64,000 nucleotides of DNA, from positions 2,604,396 through 2,668,395 of the forward strand of contig CP091241.1 in assembly GCA_027627685.1 (NCBI GenBank). Direction: 5' to 3'. This document shows positions 56,809-64,000 of this stretch, piece by piece. Made by a program: the position numbers and the translations under genes. Source of the stretch: Hyphomonadaceae bacterium ML37. GTDB lineage: Bacteria; Pseudomonadota; Alphaproteobacteria; Caulobacterales; Maricaulaceae. The notes under the pieces were generated by a model. That model searched no databases and had not been told where the DNA came from. It saw only the letters and a list, made by a program, of their open reading frames with translations. Numbering within the stretch: position 1 is the first letter of the stretch; each line of letters begins with the position of its first letter.

Positions 56809-57974
56809 TGTGCCGGCGCGCCGGACTGCAGCAGGACTGGCCCCGCAGGATACCACTGGATGTCCAGCGTCGCTGCGTCGCCGAAACTGCGCCCCTGGAA
56901 GATCACCTGCTTGAGGACGGGCCATGACATGGGCGTCATCAGCGGAAAAACCCAAGGATCGGCCGCTGTCCAGAGCACATCGCGGGCGCTGGCCATGGTC
57001 TTCAACATGCGCCAGAACGCGCCGGGCCTGAGCGCCTGGCTGTAGGCCCGGGTCAGCGCGGTATGACTTTCCTGGTACCGCGGCTGGGCTTTCAGGCGCA
57101 CCTGATGGCCGATGGGCTGTCCCATGATCACCGCCGCGAGGTCATCATGGCGCATGAAATGGAGACCGCTGGTCAGGCGTGGGTTGCACTCGAGGGGCCA
57201 GGGCGTTCCATCCGCGTCAACAATGAAATCAAAAGCGACAAACCCTGTGTACCGGGTCTGCTCGGCAAACCTTGAAACCCATTCATCAATGGCCGCAAGC
57301 GCCACTTGCTCAAAGCACACCGCCACGGTTCCGGAGAAAATGAGACCACGATAATTGACATGCGCCAGCACCTCGCCGTTGCGGCAGAATGATTGTGTGC
57401 TGTGCTCACGCCCCCTGATCCGGCGCTGCACCACCCAGTCTGCAGACCTGAGCTGATCGGGAAGGGCCTGGCCGGCGCGCAGAAAGTGCAATCCCGACCC
57501 CGCGCATCCAAATCGCGCCTTCACGACAGTTTCGCCACACTCCGCCAGCGCCGCCGCCCCGGCGCTGTCGCCCAGGCAGGTCGGCGGCGCCCGCAAGCCG
57601 GCCCGAGCAACGGTTTCCATGAACTCGAATTTGTCATGAAGCGTGAGGATGCGTTCGAACGGTTCGCACAGGAGCTCGGTCGTCTCGGGCAGACGGCCGG
57701 CCAGAGCGGCCACATGCATGACTTCCTCGGAGACGGGAATGACCAGATCCACCGCTTCCTCGCGGATGATCCGGCACAGAGCGTCCAGATAGGTTTCAGG
57801 GTCTGACGCCGGTGCCGGCGTCGTCACGCAGCGCGCGACAGCTCTGGACGGCTTTGAAAGATGCAAGGCGAAGGGGTCCGCAATGATCACCCGGTTGCCG
57901 GCCCCGTGCAGGCATCGCGCCAATTCCAACCCTTTCGGCAACCGCCCAAGGGTCAACAGAATGGTTTTGCCCAT
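56790..57974 (-). CDS. ATP-grasp carboxylate-amine ligase-like protein
   Basis: The 394-residue protein has a Rossmann-like N-terminal preATP-grasp domain (LLTLGRLPKGLELARCLHGAG) and an ATP-grasp domain (VVKARFGCAGSGLHFLR for the nucleotide loop, PLECNPRLTSGLHF for the metal-binding Glu-x-Asn). This resembles CarB-like ligases that activate a carboxylate as acyl phosphate and join it to an amine or other nucleophile. Start is ATG at 57974; an in-frame GTG two codons upstream (57980) is possible. It is divergent from crtI and convergent with the P450 gene. I know no such ligase in the classical purple-bacterial carotenoid pathway. Confidence 0.75.
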   Translation of the reverse strand: MGKTILLTLGRLPKGLELARCLHGAGNRVIIADPFALHLSKPSRAVARCVTTPAPASDPETYLDALCRIIREEAVDLVIPVSEEVMHVAALAGRLPETTELLCEPFERILTLHDKFEFMETVARAGLRAPPTCLGDSAGAAALAECGETVVKARFGCAGSGLHFLRAGQALPDQLRSADWVVQRRIRGREHSTQSFCRNGEVLAHVNYRGLIFSGTVAVCFEQVALAAIDEWVSRFAEQTRYTGFVAFDFIVDADGTPWPLECNPRLTSGLHFMRHDDLAAVIMGQPIGHQVRLKAQPRYQESHTALTRAYSQALRPGAFWRMLKTMASARDVLWTAADPWVFPLMTPMSWPVLKQVIFQGRSFGDAATLDIQWYPAGPVLLQSGAPAHQAPAL

Positions 57975-58179
57975 GTCCACCGCCGATTCGTCCGAGCCGA
58001 CTGGCCCAGCCTCAAAATTGAAACAAATTAGTCAACGCCAGGCAATATGAATTCAACCGGTGAAGGCCTCGCAGCGGCTGCACCTCACTGCACACGGTCG
58101 GGCTGGCAAGGCTGCGCATGTCAATATAGATACTAGAGTGACTGCGCCGAAGCTAAACGATGCGCGGATGGAGGCTACC
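57975..58179 (+). promoter_or_regulatory. Divergent promoter region between ATP-grasp and crtI
   Basis: Contains an AT-rich block (58013-58053) and, near crtI, the block at 58119-58142 with a TGTC half-site that lacks the ACA partner at N12. No full PpsR-type box was found, unlike upstream of bchI and crtE. GGAGG at 58170-58174 precedes the chosen crtI start. Confidence 0.4.
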
Positions 58180-59703
58180 ATGCTCGAACGCACCGATGAC
58201 ACTCCCGCCCAGCAGCCTGGAAAGCCCCATGCGATCGTAATCGGAGCGGGCTTTGGCGGGTTGGCGGCGGCCGTCCGGCTCGGCGCGCGCGGGTATCGCG
58301 TCACGGTGCTTGAGAAGCTGGATGCGCCCGGTGGCAGGGCCTATGTCTTCAGGGACAAAGGCTACGTGTTCGATGCCGGGCCCACCATCATTACCGCCCC
58401 GTTCCTGCTGGAGGAATTATGGCAGCTGGCCGGCCGCACGTTCCAGGACGAGATCGATCTGCGCGAGATCGACCCCTTCTACGCCATCAGGTTTGACGAC
58501 GGCAGCGTCATTCACTGCCCGCGCGATGCCGAAGCCATGCGCGCCGAGGTCATGCGGGTGGCCCCGGACGATCTCGCGGGCTATGAGCGCTTCTTGCGCA
58601 AGAGCAAGGATATCTTCGAAGTCGGCTTCAAGGAGTTGGCGCATGCGCCCTTCCACACGCTCTCATCCATGGCGCGTGCGACACCAGACCTCATCCGCCT
58701 GTCCTCCTATCGGACCGTGCACCAGCTTGTTTCCAAATATGTCAAGAATCCGAAGCTCCAAGTTGCTCTGAGCTTTCACCCCCTGCTCGTAGGCGGAAAC
58801 CCGTTTGCCGCCAGTTCATTCTATTGTCTGATCTCCCATCTCGAGCGTCAGTGGGGCGTTCACTTCGTCATGGGCGGGACGGGCAGGCTTGTGGAGGGTC
58901 TGGTTGACCTGATCAGGGGCCAGGGCGGACAGGTGCTCTGCAACAGCGAAGTGCGTCAGATCAAGGTGGACAACGGCCGGGTCACCGGCGTGGAACTGGC
59001 CAGCGGCCGCCATATCCCGTCGCAGGTGATCGTGTCCAATGCCGAAGTCGGACACACCTACAAACATCTCATGTCCGGCGTCCGGCGCAAGCGATGGACG
59101 GACCGGAAAGTTGATACGGCCCGTTACTCCATGAGCCTGTTCCTGTGGTATTTCGGAACAAGAAAGCTGTACCCGGACGTGGATCATCACACAATTCTGC
59201 TGGGCCCGCGTTATCGGGGGCTGCTCAGCGATATCTTCGAGAAGAAGCACCTGGCGGAGGATTTCAGCCTGTACCTTCACCGCCCGACAGCCACAGACCC
59301 CTCCATGGCGCCACCGGGCTGCGAGGCGTTCTATGTGCTGTCGCCGGTTCCCAATCTGACCGGCGATACCGACTGGGCAAAGATGGCCGAGCCCTACCGC
59401 CAGGCGGTGGAGCAGCGGCTTGAAGAGACCTTGCTGCCCGGCCTGAAGGGCTCAGTTGAGGTCTCGCGGGTCATGACCCCCCTGGATTTCCGCGACCGCC
59501 TGAACTCGGTTCACGGTGCCGCCTTCGGGCTGGAGCCCCTTCTCACCCAGTCAGCCTGGTTCCGGGCCCACAACAAGAGCGAAGAGGTCGAAGGGCTTTA
59601 CTTGGTCGGCGCTGGCACGCACCCCGGAGCAGGCGTTCCGGGCGTTCTGTCGTCTGCACGCGTACTTGACGCCATCGTGCCGGATGCCGCCGCCTATGGC
59701 TGA
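58180..59703 (+). CDS. crtI: Phytoene desaturase CrtI
   Basis: CrtI introduces double bonds into phytoene, giving neurosporene or lycopene. The 507-residue FAD protein has the dinucleotide site VIGAGFGGLAAAVRL (about 20-34), EKLDAPGGRA, FDAGPTIIT, and the C-terminal FAD/substrate signature YLVGAGTHPGAGVPGVLSSARV typical of CrtI-type carotenoid desaturases. The ATG at 58180 has GGAGG at 5 nt; an ATG at 58168 lies upstream in frame. It overlaps crtB by 8 bp. Confidence 0.95.
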   Translation: MLERTDDTPAQQPGKPHAIVIGAGFGGLAAAVRLGARGYRVTVLEKLDAPGGRAYVFRDKGYVFDAGPTIITAPFLLEELWQLAGRTFQDEIDLREIDPFYAIRFDDGSVIHCPRDAEAMRAEVMRVAPDDLAGYERFLRKSKDIFEVGFKELAHAPFHTLSSMARATPDLIRLSSYRTVHQLVSKYVKNPKLQVALSFHPLLVGGNPFAASSFYCLISHLERQWGVHFVMGGTGRLVEGLVDLIRGQGGQVLCNSEVRQIKVDNGRVTGVELASGRHIPSQVIVSNAEVGHTYKHLMSGVRRKRWTDRKVDTARYSMSLFLWYFGTRKLYPDVDHHTILLGPRYRGLLSDIFEKKHLAEDFSLYLHRPTATDPSMAPPGCEAFYVLSPVPNLTGDTDWAKMAEPYRQAVEQRLEETLLPGLKGSVEVSRVMTPLDFRDRLNSVHGAAFGLEPLLTQSAWFRAHNKSEEVEGLYLVGAGTHPGAGVPGVLSSARVLDAIVPDAAAYG

Positions 59704-60727
59704 GCCGTTTGCCAGCCCGCAGGATATTCAGGCCTGTCGCGCAGCGATCAAGGGAGGTTCAAGGAGCTTCTTTGCCGCTTCGTTTCTGTTGCCCAGCGAG
59801 GCGCGGGACAGGGCCTTTGCCCTGTACGGGTTCTGCCGATGGGCGGACGATACAGTCGATCAGGGCGAAGACGCCGCAGCGGCCTGTAGCCTCGTCACCC
59901 GGCACCTGGAGATGATTTACGCCGGCCAACCGGCCGACAACCCAATCGACCGGGCCTTCAGTGATGTGGTGCGCCAATGCGACATACCACAAGCCTTGCC
60001 CGACGCCCTCATCGAGGGTTTTGCCTGGGATGCGACCGGCCGCCAGTATGAGACGCTGTCGGACGTGCGCGCCTATGGCGCCCGGGTGGCGAGCTCGGTC
60101 GGAGCGATGATGTCGCTGGTCATGGGCGCCCGCAGCGCCGAGGCCCTGGCGCGCGCTTGCGATCTGGGCGTGGCCATGCAGCTGACCAATATCGCACGGG
60201 ATGTGGGCGAGGACGCCCGGGCGGGCCGCCTGTACCTGCCGCGCGCCTGGTTTGCCGAAGCGGGCCGCGACCCTGATGCATGGTTGGCCGAGCCATGCTT
60301 TGACGAGCACATCGCCGCCTGCGTCGAGCGGTTGCTAACTGAAGCTGACCGCCTGTACCAACGCGCGCGGCCGGGCATTGCCTTCCTCCCGTCCAGGTGC
60401 CGGCCCGCCATTCACGCAGCGGCCCGGATCTATCGGGAGATTGGCGTGGAGGCCGGGCGCAACCGGTTCGATACAGTCAATCGCCGCGCGACCACGTCGA
60501 CCTTGCGCAAGCTGGGTCTGGCGGGAGCCGCAGTGCTTGATGCCGTGTTCGCCTCCAGCGCCGCAGCCGAAGCGCCGCTGGCCGAAACGCGTTTTCTGGT
60601 CGATGCCGCCCCGAACGTGCCAGCCCCAGACACGCCGCCGCCCTGGTGGCGGGTGGATGAGGAATGGGGGCGGGTGATCGGAATACTGCATGAAGTTAAG
60701 ATGAGAGACAGGGCGGCCGGCGGCTGA
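59696..60727 (+). CDS. crtB: Phytoene synthase CrtB
   Basis: CrtB condenses two GGPP into phytoene. The 343-residue protein has both Mg-binding Asp-rich motifs, DDTVD (51-55) and NIARDVGED, with RLYLP following, as in squalene/phytoene synthases. It starts inside the crtI end and is translationally coupled to it. No strong Shine-Dalgarno is present. A coding alternative 12 bp upstream (ATG at 59684) is possible. Confidence 0.93.
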   Translation: MAEPFASPQDIQACRAAIKGGSRSFFAASFLLPSEARDRAFALYGFCRWADDTVDQGEDAAAACSLVTRHLEMIYAGQPADNPIDRAFSDVVRQCDIPQALPDALIEGFAWDATGRQYETLSDVRAYGARVASSVGAMMSLVMGARSAEALARACDLGVAMQLTNIARDVGEDARAGRLYLPRAWFAEAGRDPDAWLAEPCFDEHIAACVERLLTEADRLYQRARPGIAFLPSRCRPAIHAAARIYREIGVEAGRNRFDTVNRRATTSTLRKLGLAGAAVLDAVFASSAAAEAPLAETRFLVDAAPNVPAPDTPPPWWRVDEEWGRVIGILHEVKMRDRAAGG

Positions 60728-60757
60728 CGCGGCCAAAGACCCGGAGGAACTGCGAGC

Positions 60758-60877
60758 ATGATTCACTATGTATTCTTCGCACTGGAAGCGTTGCTGGCTC
60801 TTGTGGTCATTATCTGGGGCTTGCGCGAACTTCGCCGCATGAAGCGCAAGGACGTCAAGGAGAGCAATAGGGAGTAA
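60758..60877 (+). CDS. 39-residue single-helix membrane protein coupled to tspO
   Basis: A short ORF starts at an ATG preceded by GGAGG at ideal distance and ends in a TAA that shares its last A with the tspO ATG (TAATG). The product begins MIHYVFFALEALLALVVIIW, a single hydrophobic helix, then a positively charged tail (GLRELRRMKRKDVKESNRE). N-out/C-in topology is expected from the basic tail. The strong Shine-Dalgarno and coupling to tspO support real translation. I do not recognise a family; it may be a small subunit or a regulator of the neighbouring membrane proteins. Confidence 0.68.
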   Translation: MIHYVFFALEALLALVVIIWGLRELRRMKRKDVKESNRE

Positions 60878-61341
60878 TGGACGCCCCCTATTGGACCCTT
60901 CTACCATTTGTCGTCACAGTATTCCTCGCGTCCCTGACCGGGGCGATCTTTCGTCCGGGCGCCTGGTACAAGACCCTGAGCAAGCCCCGCTGGACGCCCC
61001 CGGACGTCGTTTTTCCGATCGTCTGGTCCATACTTTACATCGCCATGGCCATAGCGGCCTGGCGGGTGTGGGACCTTGCCGGATGGCATCCTGCGCTCGC
61101 CATCTGGGCCTTGCAGCTGGTGCTCAACGCGCTCTGGTCGGCCGTATTCTTCGGGATGCGCAAGCCCGGACTGGCGCTGGCCGAAGTGGTCCTGCTCTGG
61201 CTGGCCGTGGCGGCCAATCTCTATGCCTTCGCCCAGATCGACGCCATCGCCGGCTGGCTGCTGGCACCCTATCTGGTGTGGGTGACCATCGCCGCCACCC
61301 TCAATCTGGAGATCGTGCGGCTGAACAGAACAAAGGCATGA
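60877..61341 (+). CDS. tspO: TspO/MBR family protein
   Basis: The 154-residue protein has five helices and the TspO sequence (FRPGAWYKTLSKPRWTPPDVVFPIVWSILYIAMA, with the WxPPxxxFPIVW motif). TspO in Rhodobacter is an outer- or inner-membrane, tetrapyrrole-binding modulator that represses photosynthesis gene expression in response to oxygen, and is encoded in the carotenoid cluster there too. It is coupled to the 39-residue ORF upstream. It converges with crtC, with 40 bp between the stops. Confidence 0.93.
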   Translation: MDAPYWTLLPFVVTVFLASLTGAIFRPGAWYKTLSKPRWTPPDVVFPIVWSILYIAMAIAAWRVWDLAGWHPALAIWALQLVLNALWSAVFFGMRKPGLALAEVVLLWLAVAANLYAFAQIDAIAGWLLAPYLVWVTIAATLNLEIVRLNRTKA

Positions 61342-61381
61342 CGAGGGTCTGCGCGGCGCGCCTGGGCAAACAGCTGCCTGT

Positions 61382-62578
61382 TCAGCGCCAGTACGCCCGC
61401 GGCATTCGGAAGGGTAGCATCATTTTCACCACCTGTGACGAGAACCGCGTCAGGTCGAGGCTTTCATGCATCGATGTCCGCCGCGCGCCCAGGAGCTCCG
61501 TCTCGATCAACGAGCGCGAGTAGAATGGCGTATCTTCCAGCGTTTCGATCACCCGCGCCGGCCCGTCCGAGCGCGCGGCGCGATCCACCCGCCAGCCGGT
61601 CTTTGGCAAAGCCTGTACCCGTGGCGCATCGAATGATTCGGCCCGGCCGGCCGGATCGATGCGCAGGGCAAGCGACTGCCCGCCGCCATCCGCCCAGACC
61701 GAATCATACAGGATCGCCGCGCCGCCTTCCGTCGCCGTGCGCGCCCAGTTCCAGGACCGGAACCCCGCTTCCAGCGGTTCGGCGCCGGCATTCATGTCCA
61801 CATAGCCATCGCCGGAAAAACGTAAAGCCGGCGCGTCAAACTCAGCTTCCACCCGCGCACGGGGCCAGACCGGGCGCCAGACATGGCGGCCTTCCGCGTC
61901 CAGCGTAAAGGTCTCGCTTTGCTCCACATCGGGCCGGATCACGACCCGCCCGCGCACGGCCTTGGGCAAAGGCGCACCATGCTCGGCGATGTCATAGATC
62001 AGCGCCCCGTCTTCAAAGCGCACCTGGCTGGGGCCCAGCGCCAGGCTGTCGGCGCTCGCCTGCACCGCGCCGCGCCGCCGCTCGGTCATCGCCCAGCGCC
62101 GTACGCCGGGGCCGTAGAGGCAAACATTAAGCGCGCAATGATTGAGCGGATCACCCCGTCCCGACCAAGCGTAATAGGGTGAGAAGACACTGCCCAGAAG
62201 CGCGATCAGGACGAGGGCGAACCGTCCGTCCTCGCTGACCGCGTCGGCATAGACCCAGCGATATCCGCCGGGTGGAAGCGCCGCATCGAAGCCAAATCGG
62301 CCAAGATCGAGCGTGCCGCGATCCGCCCCGACAGCATCGCCGTGGGCACGCCCGGCCCCGGATGCACGCCGCCCCCCGCCAGGTACAGACCCGGCAGCCG
62401 GGTGCGCGCGCCCGGCCTCTGGAACGCCGCCTGCCAGCCGTGCAGGGCTCTGCCGTATATGGCCCCGCCGGACCCGGGACAGAGCCTGGCGAAACCGTCC
62501 GGCGCTGTTGTGGCGATGCTTTCGAGGTCGAGGTCGAGACCGCGCGCCTGCAACCGGTTGAGTGTCAGATCGAGCCAT
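61382..62578 (-). CDS. crtC: Carotenoid 1,2-hydratase CrtC (start unresolved)
   Basis: CrtC adds water to the psi end of acyclic carotenoids. The recognisable protein begins near 62300 (FDAALPPGGYRWVYADAVSEDGR), then LGSVFSPYYAW, NHCALNVCLYG and RWAMTER, all typical. It would be about 305 residues from there. No ATG, GTG or TTG exists in frame between about 62300 and the ATG at 62578; that ATG would add some 90 residues read out of phase through crtD. A non-canonical start near 62300, an overlapping long start, or a base error are the options. The end is the region SSQVVKMMLPFRMPRAYWR. Confidence 0.8.
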   Translation of the reverse strand: MARSDTQPVAGARSRPRPRKHRHNSAGRFRQALSRVRRGHIRQSPARLAGGVPEAGRAHPAAGSVPGGGRRASGAGRAHGDAVGADRGTLDLGRFGFDAALPPGGYRWVYADAVSEDGRFALVLIALLGSVFSPYYAWSGRGDPLNHCALNVCLYGPGVRRWAMTERRRGAVQASADSLALGPSQVRFEDGALIYDIAEHGAPLPKAVRGRVVIRPDVEQSETFTLDAEGRHVWRPVWPRARVEAEFDAPALRFSGDGYVDMNAGAEPLEAGFRSWNWARTATEGGAAILYDSVWADGGGQSLALRIDPAGRAESFDAPRVQALPKTGWRVDRAARSDGPARVIETLEDTPFYSRSLIETELLGARRTSMHESLDLTRFSSQVVKMMLPFRMPRAYWR

Positions 62579-63774
62579 GCATCCGTCTCCCGGGCCGTAT
62601 ATGTGCGCGCATCGCCATCCGCGGGCGCATTGATCAGAATCAGAAACCGTTCGGGGCCGTCAGGCGGCGGCCCTGCGCCGCGATCTTGCGCGCAAACATA
62701 GACCGTCGGGTCATCAGGAATGCGGCCTTCAGCAAACAAGGCGTCAAACTCGGCGGCATAATTGCTTGAAAAAACAACATTGTGCCGATCCAGCGCGAAG
62801 CCGTGGGGCCGCCCTGTGGCCGTCCATACCAGCGCCGAGAGACTGCGCGGCAGCCGCGCCGCGCCCAGAGCCGGGGCCGCTGCCTGGCCAAGCAGGCCCT
62901 GACGCAGGGCGTCGGGATCAGCATTGGACAGAACCGCGCGCGCAGCCAGAACCTCACCAGATCCCAACCTGACCCCGCAGGCCCGCCCGCCCTCGACAAT
63001 GACCTGCTCGACGGCCTCGCCATAGCGGATCTCACATCCCAGCCGAGCCGCAAAGGCGGCCATGCCGTGCGCCAGCCGGCTCATGCCGCCTTTGACGTAC
63101 CAGACGCCGCGCTGCTCCAGCTCGGCGATCATCATGAGCGTGGCCGGCGCCTGATAGGGCGACGCGCCGCAATAGGTGGCGTAGCGGCCAAACAGCTGGC
63201 GCAGCCGGGGATCCGGAAAGTAATCTCCCAACGCATCCCAGAGGCTGGAGAATGGCCTCAGCGTCAGCGCCCCACGCGGATTATGCCGCAGCATGCGGCC
63301 GGCCAGGCTGACCGGCGACGACTGGGGCATTTGCATGAAGTTCCTGTCCAGAGCCTCATAGAGCCTGCAACCATCCGACAGGAAACGGCGGAACAATCCG
63401 GCTTGCCGCGCCCCGCAGAAACGGCCCACCTCATCAATGGAACGCTCGGGATCTGCAAACAGGTCGAACGTGTCCTCTGCATCCCAGGCATGGCGGGCCA
63501 GGCGCTCGGCCGGGATGAGGCCGACATAGTCTTCAAATGTGGCCCCGGCCTCCTCGAACAGGCGGTCAAAGGCGCTTCGAAGCGTCATCACGGTCGGACC
63601 GGCGTCAATGTCCTGCCCGCCTACATGGAGCGCGCGCATCTTCCCGCCGGGGACGTCAGCCCGCTCGACAAGGGTCACCGGCAAGCCGCGCGACGCGAGG
63701 TCAATCGCGGCCGCCAGCCCGCCGACGCCGGCACCGATAATGACCGCGCCGTGCTCAGACCGCGTCCGCATCAT
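62206..63774 (-). CDS. crtD: Carotenoid 3,4-desaturase CrtD
   Basis: CrtD desaturates the 3,4 bond of hydroxylated acyclic carotenoids (methoxyneurosporene dehydrogenase). The 522-residue FAD enzyme is CrtI-like: VIIGAGVGGLAAAIDLAS at the N terminus, ADVPGGKMRAL, DAGPTVMTL, and LYLAGGGVHPGPGVPTAMLSGRIAA near the end. It is preceded (63793-63810) by a PpsR-type box shared with crtE, and its 3' part overlaps crtC. Start is ATG at 63774 or 63771. CrtI-like paralogues are told apart by context: crtD next to crtC. Confidence 0.93.
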   Translation of the reverse strand: MMRTRSEHGAVIIGAGVGGLAAAIDLASRGLPVTLVERADVPGGKMRALHVGGQDIDAGPTVMTLRSAFDRLFEEAGATFEDYVGLIPAERLARHAWDAEDTFDLFADPERSIDEVGRFCGARQAGLFRRFLSDGCRLYEALDRNFMQMPQSSPVSLAGRMLRHNPRGALTLRPFSSLWDALGDYFPDPRLRQLFGRYATYCGASPYQAPATLMMIAELEQRGVWYVKGGMSRLAHGMAAFAARLGCEIRYGEAVEQVIVEGGRACGVRLGSGEVLAARAVLSNADPDALRQGLLGQAAAPALGAARLPRSLSALVWTATGRPHGFALDRHNVVFSSNYAAEFDALFAEGRIPDDPTVYVCAQDRGAGPPPDGPERFLILINAPADGDARTYTARETDAWLDLTLNRLQARGLDLDLESIATTAPDGFARLCPGSGGAIYGRALHGWQAAFQRPGARTRLPGLYLAGGGVHPGPGVPTAMLSGRIAARSILADLASMRRFHPADIAGSMPTRSARTDGSPSS

Positions 63775-63792
63775 TGACAGCCCAAGCTGAAG

Positions 63793-63810
63793 TGTCCAAT
63801 CATCATAACA
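63793..63810. promoter_or_regulatory. PpsR/CrtJ-type box between crtD and crtE
   Basis: The sequence TGTCCAATCATCATAACA fits TGT-N12-ACA, with three bases of the first half conserved as TGTC. It lies 18-36 bp from the crtD start and 50-67 bp from the crtE start, between divergent genes. Confidence 0.75.
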
Positions 63811-63859
63811 CTTAAAGTGACAGGTATTCTTGACGCTCGCAAGCGATGAGGAGCGGGAC

Positions 63860-64000
63860 ATGGACGCGGACGCACGCATTGAGGCCAAGCTTCACGCCGC
63901 AATCGAGCGGGCTGGCGGCAAGGGATGCCCGCCCCGCTTTTCCGAAGCGCTGGCCTATGCGGTGTTTCCCGGCGGCGCTCGGGTCAGGCCGCAGCTTTTG
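63860..64000 (+). CDS. crtE: Geranylgeranyl diphosphate synthase CrtE (partial, runs off the window)
   Basis: The first 47 codons begin MDADARIEAKLHAAIERAG, and reach AVFPGGARVRPQLL, the FPGG-K/R-RxRP-L motif of polyprenyl diphosphate synthases. It would make GGPP, the CrtB substrate. AGGAG sits 7-11 nt upstream. The gene is divergent from crtD across a PpsR-type box and continues beyond the right edge. Confidence 0.88.
   Translation, partial: MDADARIEAKLHAAIERAGGKGCPPRFSEALAYAVFPGGARVRPQLL

Noticed and set aside
58119-58142. TGTC half-site upstream of crtI as a PpsR box
   Set aside because: The expected ACA at N12 reads TAG, so only a half-site exists.

Overview
The window is GC-rich alphaproteobacterial chromosome. 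Clues are the argH/TlpA-like/LptM arrangement, the NDUFA9-like/hslV pair, several large TonB-dependent receptors with carboxypeptidase-like N-terminal domains, and the tRNA sequences. The right end holds bacteriochlorophyll and acyclic-carotenoid genes, so the cell is probably an (aerobic) anoxygenic phototroph. A stalked or budding marine type (Hyphomonadaceae/Maricaulaceae-like) is my guess from gene content, not a demonstrated placement.

Layout. 1-9 kb is housekeeping: fabI, a fatty-acid desaturase, a low-molecular-weight phosphatase, ahcY, two small secreted proteins, lptM, argH and a TlpA-like thioredoxin. 9.3-14 kb is a surface-glycan export island: a two-gene ABC exporter, divergent from an FkbM-like/coiled-coil protein and a sulfotransferase-like protein. 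14-20 kb is mixed: tRNA-Arg, an XRE/membrane pair, an orphan ABC ATPase, a CHCC zinc-finger protein, a DASS transporter, pyrF and an SNase-like lipoprotein. 20.2-22 kb is a small envelope operon with MerT-like and MerP-like proteins. 22-25 kb is a TonB receptor. 25-33 kb holds tRNA-Arg, SulP + Usp, rfbBA, a TPR-methyltransferase, the NDUFA9-like gene with hslV, and tRNA-Leu. 33.7-38 kb is a YadA-type trimeric autotransporter with a long head-repeat array, followed by a Cys-rich Sel1 gene broken by one in-frame amber codon. 38-47 kb has an orphan oligopeptide-binding lipoprotein, a second TonB receptor, and an apparent operon of a third TonB receptor, a glycerophosphodiesterase and a phosphoesterase-like lipoprotein. 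The promoter regions of the first and third receptors carry 11-bp-period CTGTCAT-like repeats resembling Pho boxes.

49.5 kb to the end is the edge of a photosynthesis gene cluster. It contains bchI-bchD-bchO-DUF3422, a DUF2306-like membrane protein, a cytochrome P450, an ATP-grasp ligase-like protein, crtI-crtB, a 39-codon membrane-protein ORF coupled to tspO, crtD-crtC on the minus strand, and the start of crtE. Two perfect TGT-N12-ACA (PpsR/CrtJ-type) sites sit upstream of bchI and between crtD and crtE, where redox/light repression would be expected. CrtE-B-I-C-D would make hydroxylated acyclic carotenoids of the spheroidene/spirilloxanthin type, and BchI/BchD insert Mg into protoporphyrin. 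The P450, the ATP-grasp protein and the small membrane protein are the least familiar parts and the best candidates for an undescribed tailoring function. crtF, crtA, puf, puh and the other bch genes are not in the window.
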